Source: Symbiotaphrina buchneri
Taxonomy: Eukaryota; Ascomycota; Symbiotaphrinales; Symbiotaphrinaceae
Assembly (NCBI GenBank): GCA_001599915.1
Contig: BCIG01000001.1
Coordinates: 248,001 to 312,000, forward strand
Reading direction: 5' to 3'
DNA length: 64,000 nucleotides
Both the position numbers and the translations under genes were made by a program. Position 1 is the first letter of the stretch. Every line of letters starts with the position of its first letter. Positions 53,355 to 64,000 of the stretch are shown in pieces. The notes beneath the pieces were generated by a model. It worked only from the letters and a program-made list of their open reading frames with translations, made no database searches and had not been told where the DNA came from.

Positions 53355-54371
53355 TCAGTTATCAATCTCCCTGCCAAAGTCTATGAGACGCAACCTCATT
53401 GCGTCCCTTGGGTGGTATTGTGCGACTCTCGATCTCACCAAGAATCGGGCTGCTGCAGAATCCCGGCTCAGGCGGCAATACATCCCATTGTTTGAGCAAT
53501 TCAGAAGCTGCTCCATCAATTCTTGCACTTCCACACCTGCTGCTTCAAGCTCCGTATCACACCCATGTTCGATACCCCAAATCTCTTCAATGCGCTTGTG
53601 GCGCGTCCCCTCAGTCATGCTCATTCGACTTTTCTGCTTCCCTGTGCGCGAGAACCCTGCCTCAAGCATATCCCCGTCTATATCCATCATTTCCCCTACT
53701 GGGGGGCCGCCTATTTCTTCCGCTGAAAGCATAGCAGCCAGCCTCACTCGTAAGAACCCGTTCAGCGCTTTTAGGATTCGTTTCGCATCTCTCTCATACT
53801 CCACTTTCTTTCTCTGCTGTCCCGTCTTCAAAGTTTGGGCAATCTCACTCGGTGTCTGGACTGACTTGGCTTGTGATTGCATGCTCAATGCCTCCAATCT
53901 CGCGTGTAGCTTTTTTGAGACTAGTTGAGTGTCACAAAGATCTTCCTGTTCCTTTTCCACATGAGTGCGGGTCCTATCCAGTAGGTCCTGTGTCGCTTTG
54001 AGTGAAGTCTTGGTCTCGGCTATCACACGTTCCGTCTCCCGTAGCGCAAGGAGTGCTGGAATCGGTGAATCGGTAGTGGGAAGTCCTGGTTCGATTTTGG
54101 TGAGATTATCATAGCCAGCCTTGATGACAGACAATTGACGAAGCCGCTGCACGTTCTCAAGAGAAGGTTCATATATGAGCGAAGGCGGGTTGGATGCGCG
54201 CAACTGGATGGCAACGAGTCAGCCTTGGCTATAGGGTCACAGGGCTCTTAATTTCATGCTTACCGTCTCCAACGCTGCTTCTCTTTCCCTGACCATCTCC
54301 TGGAGATCGCTCAGTGTGCGATCAAGACGGACCGCGTAAGCCATCTGGTTCGCAGTGGGAGGTTTCTCCAT
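53355..54371 (-). CDS. Probable CENP-K (Sim4) family kinetochore protein
   Basis: Two exons (54371..54264 and 54203..53355) encode 318 residues. Exon 1 is MEKPPTANQMAYAVRLDRTL followed by a coiled coil that continues into exon 2 (LRASNPPSLIYEPSLENVQR). A second long helical region spans about 85-180 (RETERVIAETKTSLKATQDL). The C-terminus, RFLVRSRVAQYHPRDAMRLR then LIDFGREI, resembles the 'LLLR.GIA.RHP.D..RIRL.DF' ending of CENP-K proteins. By family CENP-K sits in the constitutive centromere-associated network with CENP-H/I/M. The assignment rests on the coiled-coil layout and that ending alone. An upstream in-frame ATG (54488) would add 39 residues. Confidence 0.62.
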
Positions 54372-55359
54372 GTGTGATGTAGCTTGACGACTGCTAAGAA
54401 ATAGAGGAAGGAGAGAGGACAGGGGCGCTGTTGTTCGATTCGGTGGTTTCGTAGACAAACAGGCGTTGGCCGCTCTCCACGCGTCCATCCAACAACGCGT
54501 TGCACTGACAGGTACGGGTAAAAATATTAAGGTACGGTAAGGTACCTTACGTAAAGTACGATACGATATGGACGGATAGGGTACGGTATCTTACCTAAGT
54601 TACCTTACCTTGCGTGTCTTGCTCCAATGAGTCTCTCAAGGCCTACTTTGTATTATGTAACTGATCACGTGCCTGAATTGCTCCTCCTCCTTTGTCCGGC
54701 ATACTACCTTCGTACCACAGCACCTTCCCTCCTTTCATCCCCAGCACCTGTGCGTCCTTCCATCCGAGAGTGCATCAGATCCCAAAGCTGCTCTTGTTCC
54801 TTTATTTAGCGTCTCACACTGTTCACGCCACTGCCATCAGCCACTTCAGCATCGACGAAGCAGCTCTCTGCCATTGGCTTTGCATCTAGGGAGTGAAAGC
54901 TTCGTGGACTAGCAGGACTCTTTATCGACACGGTGGGAGGAAAATTCAAAGCAGCGCGTCCTGATCGTCCTACTCGCCTCTCCTCACCTCCTCCGCCTTC
55001 AATATCCCCCTTGGTTATTCCCGACCAACCTTCTGAAGCTCGTCAACCCTCAATCATCTACTCGTCTGCATACCTGTCTCATTGGGAACGTACGCTCTAC
55101 TACCGTACCCTGGCACCTTCTCATCCCAGCATCTTCACACATCCCGAGTCCGAGCTTCCTCGTATCACGCCTTCAATTTCGTCACTCCACTGCTCAAAGA
55201 CTTACAACATCCCCCAATCTCTCGCTTGCACCAGCACGTTTTCCTTCGAAAGCTCTGGTGTACATAGACGAGAAATCCAGAGTTAAACTATCAAGCACGA
55301 CGTTTCCGCTCTGCTGTGATTAAGATCATCAAACAAGATAAGATTAACTATCAGGAATT
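54372..55359. promoter_or_regulatory. Divergent promoter between the CENP-K-like and KH-protein genes
   Basis: About 1 kb. A dense motif block (TTAAGGTACGGTAAGGTACC through TTACCTAAGTTACCTTACCT) lies at 54527-54610, close to the CENP-K-like start. From about 54660 to 55300 the plus strand is CT-rich with many short pyrimidine runs, as in leaders of well-expressed fungal genes. No gene is supported in it. Confidence 0.5.
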
Positions 55360-56932
55360 ATGTCGGCTTCGCCCACCGGAGCTGCAGCACCTTCGCAGAA
55401 GCGCCCTCTTGAGGAGCCTTCCTCACCTTCTGGTCCTTCAGATCAGCCTGACGCCAAACGTCCCGCCCTCGACAAGATTGCCAAAGAAGAAGCTGAGCAT
55501 CATGTACGCGACGCTCCCGAGCCCGTTGAAGGTCCTTTGGTCTCTACTGGAGAGGGTTTGAAGTCCGAGCCACCTGTCTCTACCGGCGTCCCAACCACCA
55601 ACGGTGTGTCCAAAGATACACAAGGAGACACGATAGTGCCAGATGCTCCGGGCGCCTCGGCCATCTTAGAAACGCAGCCGATCCAATCCACGTTCGGATC
55701 CAGAGATGGATCAAGCACACAGTCAGCACACGCAACCCACCAGGATGAGACCAATTGGATCCATATTCGAGCTGTTATATCCAGTGCTGAAGCAGCTACG
55801 GTGATCGGCAAAGGTGGAGAAAATGTATCCTTGATTCGCAGGATGTCTGGTGCGAAATGCACAGTCAGTGACTATTCACGGGGTGCTGTTGAGAGAATTT
55901 TGACTGTTAGTGGTATGGTTGACGCTGTTGCAAAGGTAATGGCAGGTTCATTCTCATCGATATTGGATGTGGCTGACTGAACGCAGGCCTTCGGTTTGAT
56001 CATTCGCACGCTGAATAATGAACCTTTGGATGCTCCATCGACAGCCCAGTCAAAGACTTATCCTCTCCGCTTACTGATTCCTCATATTCTGATTGGCGCT
56101 ATCATCGGTAAGAGTGGCGTCCGCATCCGTGAAATTCAAGAGGCCTCCGGTGCGCGTCTCAATGCTTCGGATTCGTGCTTGCCACTGTCCACAGAACGTT
56201 CTCTGGTTGTCCTCGGTGTAGCAGACGCCGTCCATATTGCTACATATTACGTTGCCACAACTTTGGTGGAGCAACTTACGGAGCGCTTTGGCGGCCCTGC
56301 TGCCTCCGCCTACGCGACCCGGAGTGGTGGCCCTGCTGGAGTCATTCCGGGTGGTATGCAAGTCGTTCCCTACGTCCCGCAACCCGCTGGAGGTCAGTAT
56401 GGACATCCCGATAATTTCCGGCGGCATACAAACCAGGCACAACGTACTCCTGCAAATCCATATGGCATGCCATACCTTCATGGTCAACCTCCTCAGCAGG
56501 CCACTGCTGCTCCTATGCACTACGGCGCTTCGCCAGCGCAAGGTTATCAAGGTGCTGGTCCCCATCAACCTCATGTAGGCGGACCAGCTCCACAGGTTGG
56601 TGGTCAGCCTGCTGCGCAACCGATGCAGGGCATGATTCCCGGTGCACCTCTTACACAGCAAATTTTCATTCCAAATGATATGGTTGGTGCTATCATCGGG
56701 AAGGGTGGCGCCAAGATCAATGAGATTCGTCAACTTAGTGGCAGCGTGATCAAGATTAACGAACCTCAAGACAACAGCAACGAGCGTCTCGTCACTATCA
56801 CTGGAACGCAGGAGTGTAACCAGATGGCTTTGTATATGCTCTACTCAAGACTTGGTAAGATTCCAGCAGACCCTAACCAAACTTTCAAGTTGCTAACAAA
56901 TCATAACAGAGAGCGAAAAGCACCGTATGTAG
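55360..56932 (+). CDS. Triple KH-domain RNA-binding protein (Rnc1/Pbp2/PCBP type)
   Basis: Three exons (55360..55935, 55987..56854 and 56910..56932) encode 488 residues. There are three KH domains with intact GxxG loops: KH1 at about 132-195 (TVIGKGGENVSLIRRMSGAK), KH2 at about 213-280 (GAIIGKSGVRIREIQEASGA) and KH3 at about 410-480 (GAIIGKGGAKINEIRQLSGS). A Pro/Gly/Gln-rich linker lies between KH2 and KH3. The final 23-nt exon gives ESEKHRM then stop, a conserved ending. The acidic Ser/Pro-rich N-terminus is disordered. By family it binds C-rich or U-rich RNA and affects mRNA stability or translation. Reading through the last intron would add about 100 unconserved residues. Confidence 0.93.
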
Positions 56933-57231
56933 GCATGTGCAGTCATCGGAGCACGATGGCGGTGCACTTGCTGGTCTTAATGCAGTGTGGTTGTTGTTCT
57001 GTATATCTAGACCAAGTGGACCATAGTCTTTACAACCTACATGTGCCCGGGGCCACAAGCCAATTGGATCAAGGAGACTTCAACTCCGTCAATCAACCAT
57101 CACAGCATCAGCAGCAATGGCGTGTAGGGCTTGTGCACACAAAGATGTGCTGCTGGTTTATGTGCAGACTTTGCCTCGTCATCCGGTCACGAATCTGCGA
57201 GTACCTCACCCACCACATTCCTCCCAAGGCA

Positions 57232-59157
57232 TCAACTGCTGTTCCTTAGATCGTTCGTCGTTATGACATCCACCCTTATTCCCCATCCATTCACCCAGTG
57301 CTTCGTGTTTCCCACTTTGTCTAAGCTACCCAATGCTTTCTCCAGCACGCCCGCCTCCGTCAAAGGGTCAGATCGTCTGAATCGCACCCTTAGTTCCATC
57401 ACAATCTGACTCGATTTCTTTGCTATCACCTCTTTTTGGCTGGCAGTAATCTCCATGCGAGGATTTGCTTTGTCAGCCTGACCGGCGGGATAGACCACGC
57501 CGACGAGGTTACAGAGGCGCCCAAAGTAACGCGCCCACCATGCTACCCGTGCAGACACCAGGAGTTGCAGCCGCTGGTAGAAGTCGGCATCAGAAGGGCT
57601 CACTTCACCGCCCCAGCGTTCACACAATACCAAGGCCAGTGCCGCTCGGTCTTCGTGGCTCAACCCGTGCGTGCCTGCCAGGAGACCTGTAACGGTGGTG
57701 TGAAGCGCGGATGATGAGCGCGTTTCCTTTGGCTGCGAGCCATAAGTATAGGCCATATTTGCGACAGCAGTCAGCAGTGTTGGAGTGAATATCTCCGGAG
57801 TAGCCGGTAGACAGGCTGATTGTAACAATGCAGCGAAGTGGCTGGCGGACGGTGGTGCATAGATCCTGGTAGCGACTATCAATGGCGGCTGCGCTCTGAT
57901 CGAGGAGGGTATGTTTCGAAAGAGGGTGCCTTCCCGGACACCGCCTTGACAAAACCGAGCCTCACCGATGGCTGGAAGAGCTTCGTTGATGATGTTGATG
58001 AGAAATGCGATTGCAGGTACCTGATTTGCTCGACGTTCAGAAATGCGGAAAACCTGGCTGCTTCCCTTGAGGGCCACTGCTTGTACCGCGGACGAATTCG
58101 TGAACTCATCGGCACCGACGCGAAAGCCATTGATGATAGGAATTGGATACGGCTTGATCCGATGTTGGTCCATCAGTAGATAACCCCAGCCACGATAGCC
58201 ACCACCGGACAGATACAAGCGATATCCACCCTCCTCTGTGGCCGGCCTGCGGACCTCATCCGGGATCCCTAATGATTCGAACGCCTGACGAAATGCCGTT
58301 CGCACCTCGTCCTTCAACTTTTCTTTGGCCCTGGAGCCTTCGTTTTCTGCCTCAGACAGGCGAGCCATCAGGGCCGCGGCACCGTACGGTAGACTCACCG
58401 CACCCTGTGAACTTATCATGATCTCACCATTCTCTACGATCATCCATGACAATTGCGTGCTGCCTCCTCCGAGGTCCATGACTAGACCTCTGACGCTGGA
58501 GAAGCTGCTTGCCACGCCCATGGCTCCCACTCGACCTTCTTCTTCTTTGGTTAGCATTTCCACTTCCAAGCCGACCCTTTTCTTGATCTCAGCTCTGAAC
58601 TCGGTAGAGTTGGTCGCTTGTCTCGTCGCTTCCGTAGCCAGGACATGGATGTTTTCATCGGGCACGCCGAAGTCCGCACAGACGGCTTTGAAATGCAGCA
58701 GGGCCAAAACGACCTTCTGAATCACAGCGTCTGGAATAGCAACCTGGTGACGGGATCCGTCCAGCCCGACATACTGGGCAAGGTAGAGCGAGATACTGGA
58801 CCGATCGGTGAAGACTGTGGGCAACAGGCGAGCAGTGGTCGGTGAAAGGTCGGAGATAGAGAACCGGATACCATTGCTATGGTTGCGGGTCAGTCTCTGA
58901 GCTCAGCAGCGCGAACCGAAGAGTAAAGTCGAGGATATTCCTAATAGAATAAACGCTTGGAGGCCATGGGGAAGAGATTCCGGTTCTTTCGTTGGCGAAC
59001 AGTAGCCAAGCAAAAACAAGGAGAACAAGGACGGGCCTCTGCCGCATAAATCAAAAAACATGGTACGAGTAGACAGGATATAGAGAAAAGGGGCCATGTC
59101 CCACCTTCCCATGTCCACCAAGGCGTGGTAGTTGGGATTAACAGATGCCTTGTTCAT
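57232..59157 (-). CDS. RTG2: Rtg2-like retrograde regulator, Ppx/GppA phosphatase family
   Basis: Two exons (59157..59105 and 58876..57232) encode 565 residues. The 228-nt intron, long for this window, splits the first phosphate-binding motif; the join gives HALVDMGSNGIRFSISDLSP. The second motif is LVMDLGGGSTQLSWMI. Later blocks (GGYRGWGYLLMDQHRIKPYP, WWARYFGRLCNLVGVVYPAG) match Rtg2. These are actin-like ATPase-fold proteins related to exopolyphosphatase. In yeast Rtg2 senses mitochondrial dysfunction and releases Rtg1/3. In filamentous fungi the downstream pathway is less clear, so the signalling role is inferred. Confidence 0.9.
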
Positions 59158-59855
59158 CTTGATTGAGCTCTACAGCGAGGGCAGATGGATAATAATAGGA
59201 AGATAATGGGTGGTAGTCAGGTTCGGACCCCTGAGCAGCTCAAGGGAGCTGCGCCCTATGAAGACTCATGCCACTCGCAACAGGTGGATCCAATAATGCG
59301 TGTCGATATCGTATGGGGTTTTGGAAGACTGACTGGCCTGGTGTTTTTCGTCGAATGAACAAGGCGGGGCAGCGGGCCATGCTCCTATCAACGAGCATTC
59401 TCAGATAAACTCTGGTGCGTACTCCGTATCATAACTATCCGTCTAGCTTTCTCGGTGACGACAAGCTCGGTTTTGTAGCTTGTACCTCGCGCCTCCTACT
59501 AATATGAGGTCGAATCTGACCTCCATAAGGTATCAATCAAATACCTATTCGTAGCTGGGTATACAGTTAACCGGTTCTACCCCGCCCACCACCTCAATCC
59601 GTCCGGCTTTTTCATCTTCCTCCTCCCCAGTCTCTCAATCTTCTTTCTCTCTTTCTCTCACCGCAACCCTTTCCGCTCTGGTTTGATCAATATCATTTTC
59701 ATCAAAAGGTGATATCGATACTCTCTGTACCACACGTACCTACTGATCCCTCCCATTCCAATTCGTGATTACACGAAATGCCGATTGCTGACCGGTGCTT
59801 GATCCAGACTCCTATCACAAAAACACTCGCCCCAAAGCGTACATCTCCCTAGACG
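59158..59855. promoter_or_regulatory. Divergent promoter between RTG2 and THI4
   Basis: 0.7 kb. A long CT-rich stretch at about 59605-59672, just before the THI4 leader, is typical of strongly expressed fungal genes. No ORF is supported. Confidence 0.5.
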
Positions 59856-61708
<1,853 letters not shown>

Positions 61709-62852
61709 CTAGACGTCTCTCCAGGTGCCCTGCACCGGCTTCCTTCCAGGTTGCAACAAGCTCGGCGGTCGGAATCCGTCGTTCTGACCTGCTGGAGGTG
61801 GTGGAGACATCGTATGGCCTTGTACTGGCCCCCAGTGATGGTTGTAGCTGCTCTGGTTTTCCTGTGTTCCATAGACTGTTGGCTCAAACCGGGTGCTACC
61901 CGAAGGCGAGTATGGTGCGTATGATCGTTCACCGCCGTAATTTTGGAACGGCTGGGGCGCTCGTTGCTGACCCGCTTGAGGAAACGTCTGAAGCGAAAGC
62001 GCAGGCGGTTGTTGTGGCTGGTTATAGTCATACGGAGACTGGGGCTGTCGCCGCTCAGGCGGCGAGTAGAGTCGGGAACCTGCCGGAGGTGGGGAATAGG
62101 TTTGAGAGTGATAGTCAGAAGGTCGGACATAATTCCCAAGGTCACCGCCAGGAAGTTCGGCCGCGTACTGACGAGGACTGGTAGGTGTTCTTCTCGGTGA
62201 TGGGTCTGTGTAGATCTCGTGATAACCCTCCGGAGTGCGGTCGCCATTGTGGACCAGAGGCTGCCGCTGTACAGCTGCTAGGTCTAAGTGACCCAGCTCA
62301 ACATCGTCCTCATGCACAGGTGGCTGTTCCTCGGTCCCGACCTTGCGCGTGGCCGCATTGTCCCAGGACGGCATTGCTGGTAGTGCATCAGCACTGAGTG
62401 GCGTGCTTTCCTTGACACCTGAGCGTGAAACATCAAATGTTGCAAACTGAGGAGGAGGTGCTCCGTAGCTCGGCGGTGGTTGAGATTGGTAGCCCTTGTA
62501 GGGCTCGGAACGGAAAGGAGGAGGTTCGTCAAGTGGTTGGTGCCTTGATCGAGAGCGGCGGCCGCCGGGGCAGCAAGCATTGAAGCAGGAACAACATGCA
62601 CAGCAGCAGTCAAGGCCACAGCATAGGCACCTCGAAATACAGAAGATGATGGAAAGCACGATTAGGGAGCCGACAATTATAGCCGCAATGACAGGCCATC
62701 TAAAGAGGTATCAGTATTGTCTTGGGCAGCGATGAGTACGCAACGAACTTGCAGTAGGCCTTTGACATGCAGTTGTCCCAGCTCGAGAACGTGGTTTTGA
62801 CTCCATCGACGTCCGAGGATATATCTCGAGTGTACATCGACCTGACCGACAT
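61709..62852 (-). CDS. Fibroin-3-like single-pass membrane protein with Cys-rich juxtamembrane and Pro-rich tail
   Basis: Two exons (62852..62749 and 62699..61709) encode 364 residues. The join gives FSSWDNCMSKAYCKWPVIAA, then one membrane helix (IIVGSLIVLSIIFCISRCLC), then a Cys cluster of about 12 Cys in 27 residues (CCGLDCCCACCSCFNACCPG). The remaining 290 residues are Pro/Gln/Tyr/Ser-rich and disordered. The 'SSWDNCM..YCKWPVI' block recurs in proteins that fungal genomes label fibroin-3-related; no function is known. The cysteines next to the membrane are likely palmitoylated. The frame is open upstream of 62852, and the ATG at 62837 is an alternative. Confidence 0.82.
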
Positions 62853-64000
62853 ATTCGTTCCACTAGCCCCTGAGCGGGCGTCTGAAGGGCGTAACGATGT
62901 TGCGACCTTGCAAGTATATGGTGACAGCGAGCAACTGATAAACGGTTCGCACGACAACAATAATGCCGGGAGATAACGCAGTGGGCTTTCCCTTGATTCT
63001 GAATCCTGTATGATGGAGGAGGCGAAGGTCTGCTCGGTGGACTCGATCGGTGGATGGTGGAGGTTGAAACCCCTTTCCCAGCCCTGTCTAGGAATGTGGA
63101 CGCACTTTGGCCAATCCAGCAATCCGAAAGCTATTGATTCCGTTCACGATTCACACTGCCTGCGACGTTGACAGGGTATGTGAGGATTAGCAGAATAAAA
63201 GAGCGGATGGGTGAAGAGGAAGAGGGTGGCGCAGGATGGTGAGGCGACCGATGCTTGATTGATCTCTCCGGCGTGACGATGAGAGCAGGTGGGCGCCCGG
63301 ACCTGTTGATTTGCACAGCCCCTGATATTATTGACAGGACACGAGTACATCCGGAGTACCTGATGATGATAGCCCGAGCCTTACTTTACCCGGGTAGAGC
63401 CTGGTACCTTATCTCTCTACCCCACAGAACCGGGCACCAACTAGAAACCGCTTGTGTGTACCTAAGGTACTTCATGAGCCACCTTGAGGTACCGATATAT
63501 GTACCAGAAACTCCCTCTATGACGGTCCAAATATAGCAACGGATTGCCAGCGGGTCTAACGTCGACCACCAAGACTCCGGATGGTGAAATACCGTAGGTA
63601 AGGTATCTTCATGAAAAATTCACCAACAAGTTAGTGGTTAACGGCTGCTCATGCCAAGCTCCCTTCCTTTATACAAGAAACGATAGTAAACACTGGTTAC
63701 CAGTCTAACGAAAATTTACCTCTTAACATAATACACCTGATTCTTGTTGAAATATGGCAATCACACCGTCTGAGATCTTGTTGGTGGTGTTGAGACACTG
63801 TGCACAGTGAGTGCCCTGAGTGGCTCTGTTATCCCACAGAGTTACCCGGCTCAGGGTAAACTGATGGAAGCAACAGAGCCGCTGCACCACCAAGGGGACC
63901 ACCACAGCAAGACGGCTGGGAAGTCGGGACAGAAGCTTTTCCACTTAGATACTGTATAATCTTGAATGATCCAGAATTGCACTAGTGCTTGTTTATAACT
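62853..64000. other. Intergenic: no supported gene to the window end
   Basis: 1.15 kb. Motif copies lie at about 63394-63412 and 63460-63500 (CCTAAGGTAC, CCTTGAGGTACC), and GTAGGTAAGGTATCTTC at 63594-63610. A two-tier inverted repeat lies at 63814-63856. Minus-strand frames at 63131-63350 and 63723-63944 show no domain. Confidence 0.45.
63814..63856. repeat. Two-tier inverted repeat
   Basis: CCCTGAG (63814-63820) is complementary to CTCAGGG (63850-63856). Inside it CTCTGT (63824-63829) is complementary to ACAGAG (63836-63841) around a six-base TATCCC loop. It could form a hairpin in DNA or RNA. No flanking gene is visible, so its role is unknown. Confidence 0.5.

Noticed and set aside
56855-57249. 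Read-through of the KH gene giving about 100 extra C-terminal residues
   Set aside because: A good GTAAGA donor and AACAG acceptor give the conserved ESEKHRM ending; the extension is unconserved and approaches RTG2.

Overview
This window is nuclear DNA of a filamentous ascomycete (Pezizomycotina). Eurotiomycetes is my best guess for the class, but that is inference. Genes are close together on both strands. Most carry short introns (about 46-110 nt) with GTRNGT donors and CTRAC-type branch sites. The set includes an alternative oxidase, a fungal THI4 with a TPP riboswitch in its leader, Atg22, an HDEL-ended PDI and a KAR9 homologue. I see no transposon, provirus, CRISPR array, tRNA or rRNA, and no secondary-metabolite or virulence cluster. 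This is a housekeeping region, and I found no undescribed multi-gene system.

Layout. 0-11 kb: N-terminal fragment of a CSC1/RSN1-like channel (-), VPS71 of the SWR1 complex (-), a metallo-beta-lactamase-fold protein (-), a C2H2/Cys-cluster protein (+), a polytopic membrane protein (-) and an Hrt3/Pof7-type F-box protein (-). 11.5-25.5 kb: an Mtm1/SLC25A39-type mitochondrial carrier (+), KAR9 (-), a conserved uncharacterised protein (-), an acylphosphatase in five tiny exons (+), alternative oxidase (+), a Tls1/C9orf78 splicing-associated protein (+) and uracil-DNA glycosylase (-). 26-38 kb: TAF1 (-), TGS1 cap hypermethylase (-), GRASP/Grh1 (+), PDI (-) and ADE2 (+). 38-52 kb: Atg22 (-), MED14 (+), a MICOS Mic26/27 subunit (-), OCT1 mitochondrial intermediate peptidase (+) and APC2 (-). 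52-64 kb: a dimeric alpha/beta-barrel protein (-), a probable CENP-K kinetochore subunit (-), a triple-KH RNA-binding protein (+), RTG2 (-), THI4 with its riboswitch (+) and a fibroin-like single-pass membrane protein (-). The last 1.1 kb has no gene I can support.

How the genes relate. There is no operon-like logic. Several products share cell biology: mitochondria (carrier, AOX, Mic26/27, OCT1, retrograde signalling by RTG2), Pol II transcription (VPS71, TAF1, MED14), mitosis (KAR9, APC2, probable CENP-K) and the secretory pathway (PDI, GRASP). The Mic26/27 and OCT1 genes share a 252-bp divergent promoter. Many upstream regions carry clusters of a GGTACC/AAGGTA(CCTT) motif, including a perfect 20-nt palindrome between TGS1 and GRASP.

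The main value here is in gene models that simple ORF calling misses. These are an acylphosphatase with a 13-nt microexon, a PDI whose first active site is assembled through two consecutive 8-nt microexons, a GC-AG intron in GRASP, two in-frame introns, and a THI4 riboswitch lying inside a probable 5'-leader intron. All exon joins were worked out by eye from reading frame, splice signals and remembered family conservation. None has been tested against transcripts.
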